From assembly GCA_027574665.1 (NCBI GenBank), contig CM050662.1:2882501-2946500 (forward strand): 64,000 nucleotides of DNA, in the 5' to 3' direction. Below the pieces are notes generated by a model, which was not told the DNA's origin, did no database searches, and saw only the letters and a list, made by a program, of their open reading frames with translations. Below are positions 21,944 to 35,198 of the stretch, piece after piece; the first letter of the stretch is position 1; each line of letters begins with the position of its first letter. The position numbers and the translations under genes were made by a program. Source of the DNA: Rhynochetos jubatus. Lineage: Eukaryota > Chordata > Aves > Eurypygiformes > Rhynochetidae.

Positions 21944-24900
21944 GCCTTTCCGAACCGGCCTCCCTATTCCCCTGCCTTTCCAGTGGGGAGTGTGTGGCTG
22001 GCGAGTGAGTTGGTAACGGTGAACGCCGTAAAAGAAGGGTTGGTGCATGGCAGAGTCGGGAGAATGTGGTGGGCGCTTCTCGTGGCAGAGTATTCCTCCG
22101 TGATAGTTTTTCCCCCCAGCTACTGTACTTGAACCTGGTTAATGGCTGGATGCCAAACCGTTGGTTACTGCTGTTTTCCAAAGGAGAGGTGCGTGTGGCT
22201 CCGTGGATGGAGAAATTACAGATTGTTCCTCCCTGGTGAATGGTCTCCAACTGCTGCTGAAATGGCAGCGTTATTGGGACGGATAACTTTTGTCTAGGAG
22301 GGGTTTTTTTCTGGCTTCCTTTTACAGTTACATCTCATTTTATCAGTGAAGGCGGACCTTTGCCTTATTGGGCTTCAAAAGGAAACGTGTGTGTGGCTGC
22401 ATGAATGGAAAAGTGACAGTTTCTTCATCCCGAGTGAAGGAAGAGAGTGTCACCCACCTTTTTGGGGAATGCTGCTGCAGCAATGTTAGCAGTAGTGGGG
22501 TGGGTTAACTTTTAGTAACTTTCTTTTCTCGTTCTTGGTGGTAGTTTGCTCTCGGTACCGTTTCTGAGCAGCCTTTCATACACAGGTGTAGGTGTGTATG
22601 AAAAAACAAATCTTTTATATCTCAGTGTCTTCTTTTCCTCTTCCCTTGTCCCCAAACTGGTTGTACCTGGTTGATCGCATTGGCAGCGTAATATTTTTTG
22701 CAGGAGGTGGTCTGTCTGCCTTTTTTACCAGGAGTGGCCCCAGCCATTCTGAGAACATATCCAAAACAACGAGGAGATATGCAAAGTCAGGCAGTCGAAG
22801 AAAGTGCATTTGCACATGTACAATGGTCTGCATAATTTCAGGGTGCAGCTTGTTATCTTCTCCTGGCATCCTGCAGTACTTTGTTGAACATGTAGATTCA
22901 AGAGTTAGGTTAGTTACTTTGCTATCAAACATCAATCTTTTCTACCGTGGTTTCTGAGAAAATCAAACCCCTTTCGTTGTTGTTCAAGCCGTAGAACGAC
23001 TTGGCTAAATGTAAATGTGTATAAACTATACAAAATCTAAATTTATGTGAGATAATAAAAAGGGAAATCACCCATTAATGTCCTTCAACTTTCCTTCTCC
23101 AGTATCAGCTGTATCTTTAGATGTACCGAGATTTTAATGCAGTTCAAGTGCTCTCATCCATTTGAAAAAATACTGTTGAGAATACACGAATATCGGGAAC
23201 ACAGGCACACTAGAATTTACCTTAAATCAGTTCTATCCTATGGTTGCAATCACTTGTCATTTTGCAGTTGTGGACCACAGAATGGGCACAGGAGCAAAGG
23301 CAGCTGTACTGGTTGTTCTTTATGCTGTACTAGAAAAGCCATTTTCCCTGAAGTTTGCAGGGGAAATCTACCTGAGCAGATGATTCTGGCCAGGTTCCCT
23401 GGAGTTGCCTTCTGCCTCCAGCGTAGTTGTGGTACCATCAGTGCAGAGCAAGCAAGTGGTCAACAGTGTGAAAATGGGGAGAGAGAGAAGTGATCGATTT
23501 GAGCTGCATTCAAAACCGTTGGTAAACTGCTGTTCCCCAAAGGAGAGGTGCGTGTGGCTCCATGGATGTAGACATTACAGCTTGTTCCTCCCTGATGAAT
23601 GTTCTCCTTCTCTGCTGAGTGCTGCAGAAATGGCATTATTAATGGCATGTATGACTTCAGTCCAAGCTTCATTTTTTTCTGACTTCTTTGTATAGTTATT
23701 TCCCATTTTACTGCTGAAGGTGGAGGGAGGTACGGGTTAATTTGTGCAGGCATTGTTTTCCTGTGCATTTTTTTCTTGTGTGGGGTTTGGTTTTTTTTTT
23801 TGGTTGGTTTCTTCCATACTGGTAGCATTTCCTTCCTTTTTACGTTCCTTGTCTGTGTCTTTCATATGCAGCTGAAAGTGTTGAGTGAGATCTGAAGGAA
23901 CAAAATTCCTGTCTTTTCATAGAATCATGTAACGGTTTGGGTTGGAAGGGACTTTAGAGATCATCTAGTTCCCAGCACCCTTGTCATTCTGAGAATGGTG
24001 GTGAGCAGAGAAATGTATCTCCTTTCTTGGTATGATCATGATACATTATCCTCTCATGATAAGGCTTTGCCAGTTATGAAAAGTTATTGCTGTTTCCCAA
24101 AGGAGAGGTTCGTGTGCTTCCATGGATGAAGAAATCACAGGTTGTTTCTCCCTCGTGAATGTTCTCTTCCACCTAATGCTGCACAAATGGCAGTGTTAAT
24201 GGGACGCATTACTTTAGTCCAGGCATGATTTTGTACGGTTATTTCCTATTTTAACCGTGAAGGTGGATTCTTACTCTATAGGAGGAGATGAATTTGCATT
24301 ACACTGTAGGGTAAATGGGTTTGGTGCTTGGTGTTGGCGATTTTTCCTTGCGGAAATGTGCGTTCTTTTCCCATGAAAGAAGTTACGGGGTTTCTTCCCC
24401 TGATGAAGAAGGAGAGTCTCACCCATTATTTGGTGTAATGCTTCTGCGGAAATGGTCGCCAAGGTTGATTTGTGCAGACATTGTTTCCTTAGGCAGTTGG
24501 GTTTTTTTTTCCTTTCTCCTTCCATCCTGGTGCTAGTGCCCTTCTTTTTACTGCTCCGACCTCTCTTTCATATGCAGCTGAAAGTGTAGAAGGAGATCTG
24601 AAGAAAAAAAAAATCGTCTTTTTTATCTCAAGGTCTGGATCTGGTTGATGGTGTTAACAGGGGAATACAGAACCAAGGAATTCGGTCTCTTGGCCGATTT
24701 TGCAATCGATGTTCCGTCTGCCTGTTGTAGCAGAAGAGGTCTCACTCGTCCTGAGAACATATCTAAAACCACAAGAAAATACGCAAAGTGACAGCAATTA
24801 GCACTGCAGTACAGTAAATTCGCACACGTACAAATGGTCCACATATTTGAGGGTGTGCAGGTGTTCTGCTGCCATCCCACAGTATTTTGTTGAGAAGGTG

Positions 24901-25880
24901 TCCTACCGACATGGGAGTTCAAGGATTAGGTGAATATTTTATTAACAAGCTGTGATCCTTTACACCTTGATTTCTGACACAAAGGAAAGACCCGCCCTAG
25001 CTATTCAAGCTATCAAATTCTGGAATTGTAATTGTGTATAAACTATATGAACCCTAAATTTATGTGGCCTATGAAAAAGGAAAACAGCCATTAACGTCCG
25101 TTATGTTCCTTTCTCAGCATTAGCTGCATCTTTAGGGGTTGCAAGACTTTAATGATGTATCCATTAGTTCTTGGCTAATGATGCATTGAACTTGAGTGAT
25201 GCATTGCATCGCTCTCACCCAATTCCAAACCACTTTCAATAAAAGGCAAATAACTGGAAAATATACGTAAAAGAAATATATGGATCAAACCGAAGTTGTG
25301 GCACGGCTGCAATCTATCCCCATTTTGCTGTGGGTGCCACGGAACGGGCACAGTCAGATGTAGCAGTTTTTCTTGCTGTAGTGGCAGAACCATTTTCCCT
25401 GCCGTTTACGGTGAGTCGAGCAGATGATTCTGGCCAGGTTCCCTGCGGGTGTCTCCTGCCTCCGGGGTAGTTGTGGTACCATCAGTGCAGAGCGATCACG
25501 TGACCGACAGCCTGAAAACGAGGGGTTAGGGCGGGTGAGAATGCTTTTGGAACTGTAGAGAGCATTCTTCATGTGTGTTGTTCCCAGGCAGCTCTCCAAG
25601 GGAGAAAACCCTGAGGTCCAGGCAGGTGTCTGAGCAACCCGTGCAGGGGTGGGGGGCTTAGAGTCTCCGTTTCAGGGGATTGGGCCCACCTTCTCCAGCT
25701 ATTTACTGTCTAATCTCAGTCAGTGGTGGTGGTGAAGCCTCTGCGGTGATGGGAGTGTGTGTCTGGTTATCATATTTTGTATCCCAGAGACTGTTTTATT
25801 TTTCTATAAGTGTACCAATCACTGAAGGACGACAGCTACAAAAATTCCTGGTGCAGACTAATAGTTTATCCTCGTCATAT
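21944..25880. repeat. B2-A2 interval: one copy of a recent duplication, full of degenerate repeat modules
   Basis: Nearly identical base for base to 39159-43107 (offset 17215-17218), with only scattered substitutions and homopolymer length changes. Copies of the interval module begin near 22165, 22375, 23530, 24090 and 24345. A second linked motif ('ctggttgat.g.gtt..cagggaata..') lies near 22665 and 24635. No genes are seen. The B4 downstream DNA is a third copy to its base 57944. Confidence 0.75.
23918..23980 (-). mobile_element. CR1 3' tip fragment
   Basis: 'catagaatcatgtaacggtt', then 'gggttggaagggactttaga', is the reverse complement of the CR1 3' end. It also occurs in the duplicate at 41136-41198, so it predates the duplication. 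Confidence 0.75.
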
Positions 25881-26000
25881 TCAGAAACAAGGTTTTACTT
25901 TGTATATATCTCACGATTAGCACGTCATTTTTCCCGAGCTACAGAAAGAACACGCCCACGGGAGGTCTCTGCCCTCCTCCGGGGTGTGCAGGAAATCGCG
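25881..26000 (+). other. Distal A-type promoter-like module before A2
   Basis: Contains 'tactttgtatatatctcacg', then 'attagcacgtc', then 'cacgggaggtctctgcc'. These correspond in order to the proximal A2 module at about 26205-26290 ('tactttccatatatcgccat', 'gggaggcctccgcc'). Spacing between copies is about 317 bases. It may be a duplicated regulatory block or a relic. Confidence 0.5.
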
Positions 26001-26125
26001 GGTCTCATTTGAGGGCGGATCTGCATTGCGCTTTGTGCTATTGGTCGGGACGTGGAGAATTACTGTGGCTGGCTGAGGTGCTTTTGATCTGCAGAAAGGG
26101 TGAGGGAAAAGTAATCAACGCACCG

Positions 26126-26738
26126 CTGCTACAAAAGCTGTGCAATTCGTGTTGGAGCTTGTGATTTGGAACTAATGGGATATGGCTCGTAGTGCTCATA
26201 ATTTACTTTCCATATATCGCCATTAGCAAGATTTAGTTTTCCCGTGTAGTAGAACAACTACGGCCCCGGGAGGCCTCCGCCTTCGCCCTGGCCGCGATGG
26301 CCTGGAGGATGCAGGAAGAGACGTGCTGGAGAAAAGGCAGCGCAGGAGATCAGCGCAGGACGGGAAGCGATGTCTGCGTGGATCTGTCCCGTCCCTGCGA
26401 GCTGTGGGTGGGTGGGACAGGCCGAGCGGGCAGCGCTCGGTGCCTGCAGTGCCGGGAGGAGGCTGCGGGCGCCGCTGTTGACCGAGGAGGAGCGGGAGGA
26501 AGACCGGAGCGCTGCAGGCAGCCCCGCCCGCTGCGGCCCGGCTCGCTCGCTGTCTGGCTGCTGGCTCGGCGGCCGGGCGGTCTGCGAGCGTCCCCGCGGT
26601 GCGGAGCCGAGCTGCAGCGAGCGGAGGGGCCGGCGGCAGCGGCCGGGAACGACTAGGAGCGGCGAGCTGGTGCCTGAGCGGCGGGCGGCGGCGGGGAGCT
26701 GCCGGCGGTAGTGCGGGGCCGGCGGGGCCGCGGCGGAG
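26126..26738 (+). promoter_or_regulatory. Promoter and CpG-rich 5' leader of variable exon A2
   Basis: Nearly the same as the A1 (6861-7537) and A3 (43344-43961) upstream blocks, except for indels close to the ATG, where A1 and A3 have additional GC-rich bases. A TATA-like 'ccatatatc' lies near 26212. Confidence 0.6.
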
Positions 26739-29144
26739 ATGTGGGCGGCGGGGAGGCGCTGGGACCGGCGGGAGCGAGCCCTGCTGTGGGGCGTCCTGGT
26801 GGCGGCGTGGGAGGTGGCGTGGGGGCAGCTGCGCTACTCTGTGCCCGAGGAGATGCCGAAGGGCTCGTTCGTGGGCGACGTGGCCAAGGACCTGGGACTG
26901 CAGCTGTCGGCGCTCCGCGACCGCGGCGTCCGCATCTCGGACAAAGGTAGGACGCAGCATTTCGCCCTACACGGACAGACGGGACATTTGGTGACGGCGG
27001 AGAGGCTAGACAGAGAGCAGCTGTGCCGGCAGGTGGAGAAATGCGTGCTGCGGTGTGAGCTGATCCTGGAGGGGGAAATGAAGGTTTACAGTATAGAAGT
27101 GGAGATCACAGACATTAACGACAACGCGCCCAGCTTCAAGGAAATTGAGGTGGAAGAGAGAATAAGCGAGACGACGACTCCGGGTACGCGGTTTCCCCTG
27201 GTCGAGGCTCTGGATCGGGACGTGGGACCGAATTCCCTGCAGAGGTACGAGCTGAGCGGCGACGAGCACTTCTCGCTGGCCATGCAGGCGGGCCCCGGCG
27301 GGGTCGAGCGTCCCGAGCTGGTGCTGGCGAAGGCGCTGGACCGGGAAGAGGCGGCGTTTCACGAGCTGGTGCTGAGGGCGAGCGACGGCGGAGAGCCGGC
27401 ACTGACGGGCACGGCGCGCATCCGCGTGGCCGTGCTGGACGCGAACGACAACGCGCCCGTGTTCAGCCAGGCGGAGTACACGGCGCGTGTGCCGGAGGAC
27501 GTGCCCGTGGGCTCCACTCTCGTCACCGTCACGGCCGCCGACGCCGACGAGGGCCTGAACGGCCACGTGAAATACTCGCTGAAGAAGTTGTCCGAAATGG
27601 CATCGGAGATTTTGCATCTGGACGCCGAGACGGGAGCGATCACGCTGGTGCGGAGCCTGGACTTCGAGGAAGGCCACTCCTACGAACTGGAGGTGCAGGC
27701 ACGGGATGGCGGCGGCCTTTCCGACACGGCGAAAGTCGCGATCACGGTGACAGACGTGAACGACAACGCGCCCGAGATTTCGGTGCGGTCGGCGCTGAGC
27801 GCGATCTCGGAGGACGCCCCGTCGGGCACGGTGGTGGCCCTGCTGCACGTGCAGGACCGGGACTCGGGGGCGAACGGCGAGGTGCGGTGCAGCATCGCCG
27901 AGCGCCTCCCGTTTCGTCTGGAGAAGTCCCTGGAGGACTACTACCGCGTGGTGACGGCGGGGCAGCTGGACCGGGAGGAGGTGTCGGAGTACAACGTGAC
28001 GGTGCGGGCGGCGGACGGCGGGTCGCCGGCGCTGTGGAGCAGCGCGGTGCTGGCGCTGCGGGTGCTGGACGTGAACGACAACGCGCCGGTGTTCGCGGAG
28101 GCGCGCTACAGCGCCCGGCTGCCCGAGAACAACGCGGCGGGCGCGCTGGTGCTGACGGTGCGGGCGTCGGACGCGGACTGGGGGCAGAACGCGCGCGTGC
28201 GGTACCGGCTGTGGGAGGGGCGCGTGCGGGGCGCGCCGCTGTCGTCCTACGTGTCGGTGCAGGCGGAGACGGGCGCGCTGTACGCGCTGCGCTCCTTCGA
28301 CTACGAGGAGGTGCGCGAGGTGGGGCTGTGGGTGCGGGCGGAGGACGGCGGCGCGCCGGCGCTGAGCAGCAACGTGTCGGTGCGGCTCGTGATCGTGGAC
28401 GAGAACGACAACGCGCCGCGGGTGCTGTACCCGCCGCCGGCGTCGGGCGCGGGCTGGTCGGGCGTGGAGCTGGCGCCGCGCTCGGCGGAGCCCGGGGCGC
28501 TGGTGGCCAAGGTGGTGGCGGTGGACGCGGACGCGGGGCAGAACGCGTGGCTGTCGTACGAGCTGGCCAAGGCGACGGAGCCGGGGCTGTTCCGCGTGGG
28601 GCTGCACAGCGGCGAGGTGCGCACGGCGCGCTTCCCGCTGGCCCGCGACGCGGCGCGGCAGAGCCTGGTGGTGGTGGTGAAGGACCACGGGCGGCCGGCG
28701 CTGTCGGCCACGGCCACGCTGACGGTGGTGCTGGCCGAGAGCGTGGCCGAGCTGCTGTCGGAGCTGGGCAGCGCGGCGGCGGCGGCGCCGGGCGAGCCGG
28801 CCGGCAGCCTGACGCGGTGGCTGGTGCTGGCCGTGGCGGCCGTGTCCTGCCTCTTCCTCGCCTTCCTGCTGCTGCTGCTGGCGCTGCGCCTGCGGCGCTG
28901 GCGCCGCTCGCAGCTGCTGGCGGCGGGCAGCGGCGCCTTGCGCGGCGTCCCGGCCTCGCACTTCGTGGGCATCGACGGCGTCCGCGCCTTCCTGCGCTCC
29001 TACTCGCACGAAGTGTCGCTCACCGCCGACTCGCGCAAGAGCCAGCTCCGCTCGCCGGGCGGCAGCTGCTGCGACACCCTGCCGGCCCGGCCGCCGCCCG
29101 ACGAGCCCGCGCCGCTGCTCGGGGAGGACCCCGCCGCTGCCCCG
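26739..29144 (+). CDS. PCDHGA: Gamma-protocadherin subfamily A variable exon (A2)
   Basis: 802 codons from the first in-frame ATG to the CCG|GTGAGT donor. Signal peptide 1-29. EC1 30-130 with Cys96/Cys102, EC2 131-239, EC3 240-345, EC4 346-449, EC5 450-559, EC6 560-675. Transmembrane helix 692-717 and cytoplasmic tail with SHFVGIDGVRAFL and SHEVSLTADSRKS. Differences from A1 and A3 cluster at about residues 118-160 (end of EC1, start of EC2). The EC3 patch KYSLKKLSEMASE is shared with A3, and the EC3/EC4 junction RDGGGLSDT is shared with A1, so this exon is a patchwork of its neighbours. Residues from about 351 to the end are the same in all three A exons. It should act as a neuronal homophilic adhesion receptor. 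Confidence 0.95.
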
Positions 29145-29240
29145 GTGAGTTCCTCTGGCGGGACGTCTTGCGCGACGCTTCCCTCTGCTTCTCCTCTGCC
29201 CTTTCCCCCCGTGTTCTGCGTCCTGCCCCGGGAGCTTTAG
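29145..29240 (+). other. Splice donor and in-frame intronic tail after A2
   Basis: CCG|GTGAGT donor. The 31-residue read-through tail differs from that of A1 by one residue (S for A). Confidence 0.8.
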
Positions 29241-32200
29241 TGCGAGGGAAGGCAAAGCTTCATGCAGCAACGTGCGGTGTGCTGGTGCCTCTTGCTCTGG
29301 GGCTGTGAACACGGGATCGCTGCTCTGCGTTACAGGTGGTGCGGGCGGCCAGAGAAGTGGGACTGCCTTTGCTTTCAGCTTCTTCAGAGCAGGGCTTTGT
29401 GTTTCATCATGTCGTTATCATGTTACACGCTCTTCGCAGACCCAGTCTCTCCTGAAGGACTGATCCTCTTACTTTTAGAATCCTCATTGTTCTTCTCCGT
29501 AGGATAGTGAGCATGTAGTTGTGATGTCCTGAATTGGCGGCTGAATTAGGTACTTATTCAAGTGCCATAATGGGAGCCTTGGGCGGAGCCAGCAGTGTTT
29601 TCATTACCTACTAAATAACTTGATTATGTACCTACTCTCAGTGCCATAATCCTGAAGAATATGTTATGATCCTTTCGTTTCTGAATGTTCTTCTTGCCAA
29701 ATGCACCTGGTAAGAACTCATAGGTGATTCATGGTAAAGGAGAAGTTGGATAGGAATCTATGATACCCATGCCATCTGGGATGGATTTGAGGAGAGTGTT
29801 GGGGTGCTCTTTGTGTGGAGGTTCTGGTGGAGACATGGCATGTGTGTTGTTGAATCCCAGTGTGTATTGCTGGCCTTCTGGAAATGAGTCTGAGGGTGTC
29901 TTAGAGTTAGATGCCCCCTTGCTTGGCCTCCAACTGGCCAAGTTGTGGGTTCGGGTTAATCCCTTTTCTTTCCCACTGCATGCTGTTCCCTGTGAGCGGT
30001 AGTTAAATTCTTGCCTTGCTTGCTGTGATGATGTAAAGGTGGGATTCTGTGTGTCTTCTAATGTGTCTGAAGCTCTGTTTCCCTGCATTCTCAAAGGAGA
30101 TGCCAGTCTTCTGACCAATGTGTCTGCAAGCAGTAGCCATGGAAGTGCAAACATGCTTCAGGGGTACTATTTCTAGCCATTGCTTCTGTAAGACAGTGAT
30201 GTAGAATTTCATCCTGGTTGTATTAGGCTTACTCCAGCCTGGACCATCCTTCAGATGTTATTGGTCGCTCCTGCTCATATGAAGTAACTGCTGATGTATT
30301 GTTGATATTAAAATTGTCGTGAACATAGGGGATGGGTGTGTAATTTTGTGAGAAAGTTGTGGGTTCATCAGTTTGTTTTCCGACTGCACATGATTTTCTC
30401 TGTGAATAGTATGTTTGCTTGTCATGGGCCTCTGTGTGTCTGAGAATGTGACTAAAATCAATGCTCTCGTTTGTCACATACACATGGGGAGAAGTCAGTG
30501 CAAGGTGTGAGAGGGGCTGGCCTCAAAGCAGGAAAGAGGCGGTTTTGTGCTCCCTCTGGCTGTGCTGTCCTTCAATGTCATGCCTAGTATAAAGGCCTCT
30601 GACACACTTAGGGACCTTTTCCCACATCCTGAAAGGCGATGACAATTCTCTGACCAATTTTGTCTTCAAGCAATAGTCATGGAAGTGCAACATGCTTCAG
30701 GGGTACTATGTGTAGTAATTGTTTTGTGAAAAGTTATTTTCCAGATATATGTCCTTGCAAGACTGTGATGTAGCATGGTTGTATTAAGCTTTTCCCCAGT
30801 CTTGACCAACCTTCAGATGTTATCAATGGCTCCTGCTCATATGAAGTATCTGAGGATGGTGCTGTTGAAATTGATATGAACGTAGGGGGTGGGGGAATAA
30901 TTTTGTCAAGAATTTCTGGGTTTGGGGCTTGTGATTTGAAGGATATGAGAGGAATTTACTCATGTTATCCAGTGTCATGTCCAGTGCAGCTTTTCCTGTG
31001 AATGGTACTTATTGGACCTAGATGCAAATATTGCATTAACTGTTGCAGTGTGTATCTTCAAAATTGGCCATCTGCGTGGTGGTGTGTTTGCACTGTTACT
31101 GACAACGACTGAGCCTTTAACTGAGCTGTATATTGGTTATGATCTTTAGAACATTTTACATTCCTTCAAATGAGTCTGATGAGCAGAGAAGTCTCAGTGC
31201 AAGTTTCTGTGTTGTGATCCTTGTTCTGCACAAGGACAAGTAGTGTGTGAAACATTTCTTTCAGTGATGTCTGCCTTCAAAATTAGCTTTCCTGGTATGT
31301 GATGTTTGAGCACGTTGAATCATTGTTACTGCACAGAGACAGGGCAAGTGAAAGAGGTAGCTGTGTTGTCGTTTGAAATATCTAAATGGTTGGTGTCAGT
31401 GTTCAGTTCTCCTGTTTTTTATCTGAGTCCCATAGGTGGAGTGCCATGTAATTTCCTTTTCTTGACCAAAGAAATGACTTGGTTATTTCCATGGTCTTTG
31501 GTGTGAGCTCCTGTGTGAGTTTCCCTTGGGCTTGTTAGCAACGAGATACTCTCCTTGTGTACCTTCTACAGCTGACTTAATCTGAAATGTGAAGGTATGA
31601 TGCCTTCATTTCTGTAGGCATTCCCATTCCTTCCTTGTTTCTTCTCATGTTCTAAAACTGGGGTTCAGTTTGGTTGGTAGTCCTTAAAAGTAGAGATCTG
31701 TTAAAATTATCAGGCTGGGGAAGGCACTTTCATCCATACCTTGAAGGTATGTTTCTTGTCTGAAGGGTAGTGAGCAGGTAATGTATCTTCCTCTTAGTAC
31801 AGAAATGTAAAGACATCTCTGTGAAGTCCATGGGTAGTCCTGGTGCATGTCGTACAGAACAGGCCTGAGCAACTGGCCCTTTGATGACAAGTACTTGCAA
31901 ATTCTGAAGGTCAAAGAACAGCATGCAAGTTGTGAAGGGTTGAAGAAGGGGAGTCATGGGAGCAGGTGGTGAGGGACTGTTGAAGGACACTTCATGCAGT
32001 GTCAAGGATTGGCTTCCCAATTACGTTTGGCCTAAGACAATTTATTCCAGCTCTTTTGGGAGCCCTGGGAAGTTCTTCCTGTGCATGTGCAGGTTGTTGT
32101 CCATTCCTAAGTAACAGCTTAATTATGTACTTAAATGCCATAACGAGAGTTTTGGAAAGAGCAAACTGTTTAGTCCTTACCTACTAAACACCTTAATGTA

Positions 32201-33280
32201 CCTACTCTGAGCGCCGTAATCTAGAAGTGCATGTTGTGATCCCTTCTCTTCTGAATGTGTTCATTTCTTGCCTTTCTCGTTGTGATGTTCTGGAGGTGGC
32301 TGTTGTCTCTGATACTGTGTGGAAGGTCACATCTGCTACATTTGTCTGACTGTCCTGCAGTGCCTTTCTTGTTCACAGCTGTAAAGAGAAAGACTTTTTT
32401 AGACATGTTTTGTTACACTGTTACATACACATGGTGAGAACTCAAGTGTTTTCATGGTAAGGAGAAGTCTGTCCAAATCTTCTTTGGATGGAGTCTGTCT
32501 GCAAATGATGAAGGTCAGTGGCAACCATGCAAGCTGCGAAGGGTTTGAGGAGTGTCTTAGGGATGCTGTGTATGTGGAGGTACTGGCAGAGACAAGGCAT
32601 GTGTTTTATCAGTTCCTGGGGTTTATTGTTGGGCTCTATAAAATGGGTCTGAAGGTGTCTTATTTTTTGATATATCCTTGCTTGGACTGCAACTGGCCAA
32701 GTTGTGAGTTCATCAGTTTACTTTCCTGTTGCATTATGATTACTGTGAATGGTGGTTATTAGGCATAAATGTAAACTTTGCATGGGTGTGGTAATGTAAT
32801 GCATCTTCCAAGTTGTCCATGTGCTGAAGAAGGATGATGTTCCCTTTCAGCTGGTACTTTGATGACTTTACTGAGTTTTAACTGAGCTCTGTATTGCTTA
32901 TGGCCTTTAGAACCTTTTAAGTTTCTTCAAATTGTATGGGATGAGCAGAAAAATCTCTTTATGCATCTCTTGTGATCCTTGGGCTGTGAGAAATTGTGTG
33001 CACAACATTTTTTTAACATTTTTTTTAATCTGTCTGCAGATTTAGCTTTCCTGTTGTGTGATATTTGAGCAGGGTGAAGAGTTCTGCCTGTACACAGACA
33101 GGGCAGGTGGAAGTGTTTGCTGTGGTATAGTTTGAAATGGCTAAAAGGAAGGTGTAGAAGTTCAGTTTGTCCTAGTTGTTAGATGAGGCTCACAGCTATG
33201 GTTCCATGCATTTTTCCTTTTTTATGTCCAAACAAATTACTCTGAGGAACTGTGGCTATAGTATGTGGTGTGAGGTTCTG
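29241..33280. other. A2-B3 interval, first part: old paralogous noncoding DNA
   Basis: Close to the A1 downstream DNA to about 29685, then more diverged. A block of about 150 bases around 'ccttcagatgttat..atggctcctgctcatatgaag' occurs twice, near 30210-30360 and 30775-30920, an internal tandem duplication of about 570 bases. It recurs once after A1 (11265) and once after A3 (48000). No gene is seen. Confidence 0.5.
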
Positions 33281-33981
33281 TGTAGCAACAAGTCACCTTT
33301 TCTGTTTTCTTCCTCTTGCCCTGCTCCAGTGTGAGGCATTACCTGTGGCAGACAGTCCTTTATGAATTTCTCCAGATGAGCACTTCCCTCAGGCTGCAGA
33401 TTTTCATGAATTGCTCCAGCATGGGTCCTGCACATGGGGTGCAGTGGAACAGACTGCTCCAGCATGGGTCACCGGCAGGGTTCACAGGTCCTGCCATAAA
33501 ACCTGCTGCACTGTGGGTTCCTCTCCACAGGATTACATGTTCTCCCAGTGTGGGCTGTCCACAGGAACACAGCCTCCTTTGGGGCAAATACACCTGCTCC
33601 AGTGTGGGGTCGTCCTTGGGCTGCAGGTAGGTCCATGCTCCACCATGCTACCATGTTCTGTAGGAAGACAACCTGCATCAGCGTGGTCTTCTTCATGGGC
33701 TGCAGGGGAATCTCTGCTCCAGCACCTGGAGCACCTCATTCTTCACTGACTTCAGTGTCAACATTGTAATTTCTCTCACATATTCTCACTCCTTTCCGCC
33801 AAATGCAGAAGTTTTTAACCCTTTTTCAGTACGTTATCACACAGGCACTATCACTGTTGCTGTTTGGCTCAGTTTGGCCAGAGATGGATACATCTTGGAG
33901 CTAGCTGGAACTGGCTCTGTCATAGAGAAGTGTCTGACATCTCCTCAGAGAAGACACATGTTGCACAACAAACCCAATAGA
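33281..33981 (+). mobile_element. 5'-truncated LTR of the same family as 12832-13971
   Basis: Shares the repeated 'ctgctccag.gtggg' phrases and the same end ('acaaacccaata'), but lacks the first 350-400 bases and has many substitutions. It replaces paralogous DNA seen at about 50255-50480. It is older than the solo LTR in the A1-B2 interval and has no coding capacity. Confidence 0.7.
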
Positions 33982-35198
33982 AAAGACAAAGACTTTGATA
34001 TACCTCTGTTTCCCTAAAATGTCCCTGAATGAAATGCTCTTTTGGCTGTGGCTGACATGTGGACAAAAGTTGGATGTTGTCTCTTGAGTAAGTCAAGGCC
34101 GTGAATACAGAGCAAGGAGGGTGAGAGGCTGGCTTCAATCTTGGTGGGTCTGTGTGGTTTTGGATGAGTAATGGTTTGATTTCATCCCTGGTGTCAAGGC
34201 CTGTGCCAGTTCTGCTGTGACCCTGTCCTGAAAGTCAGTAAAAGTGTCCTGAAAGTCAGTGCTATCCTCTGATAGCAGAACATTTGTACAATAACTGTGT
34301 ATGTAGAACAATGATGCATGTGTCCAGCGGCTTATAATACCTATGGGGAAACCTCGTTTATCTATCTCTAATCTCCCTGTAACATTGTCATGTGGTGTTT
34401 CTTCATGGTTGTGATTAGACTTCCTTTTAGGCCTTGTTTTCTGGAAGGTCGTGTTTCATTTTCCCCATTGTGCTTTTGCATTGGAAAATCTGAGTGTTTT
34501 TTGCAGCAAATACTTACTTCAAGCCACGAAGAAAGAATTTTATGTGCAAGGAGAAACTGAAAGAGGATTTGTTTAAATTTCTCAGGAGACTTAGCTTAAG
34601 AATAATGCCTGTGATAAGGTGTTTACGCTTAAGGCTTTGTATTTGTGGGAGAGAAGTAGTCCACATAGTAGAAACATTGATGAGAACTGATGACTATTTC
34701 TTAAACTGAAACCCCCTACACTGTAGTCCTGAGTAAGACTTAAGGGATGTGTTTGCAGCATGAGAAAGCAGTGACTTACAGGTGGTCTGAGAGATGAACT
34801 TCCAGACCACAGTGAAGACCAAGAAGGCTTCCAGGTAAGCTTCTCTGACAACACACTGTTTTCTGATGCTTTCTTGCCTTGCCTGTTTGATTTATGGTTT
34901 TGTTTTTCATTATATGGTGTCCCATGTATGTAGGCTCACTTGTAATTATCAGCATAGCTTTGTTTAACAGTGTGTTGTGTGTTCATGCATCTTGGTGACG
35001 CTGCATCGGGTGTTAAAGGCCGGAGATGTGAGGATATCTGTGTTCTGTTATTGTCAGTGGAAAATAGACGTAACCATGACCTCAGTAAAAGTCGCATCTC
35101 CATGAAACAGGGAGTGTGAGAAAAGAGGAGAGCAGATTTCCCCTAAGCTCACAGCTTGATGAGCCACTCTCTGTTGGATGACTGCTCCTCTTTTGGTG
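33982..35198. other. A2-B3 interval, later part
   Basis: Paralogous to about 15965-17090 and 50490-52480. No gene. Shared blocks include a 'tttggctgtggctgacat' stretch near 34040 and a 'gtgataaggtgtttac' stretch near 34610. Confidence 0.5.

Noticed and set aside
22592..22957. 121-codon frame after B2, repeated after B3 and B4
   Set aside because: It lies in the recently duplicated repeat-rich interval, so conservation reflects recent copying. No domain or signal is recognisable.
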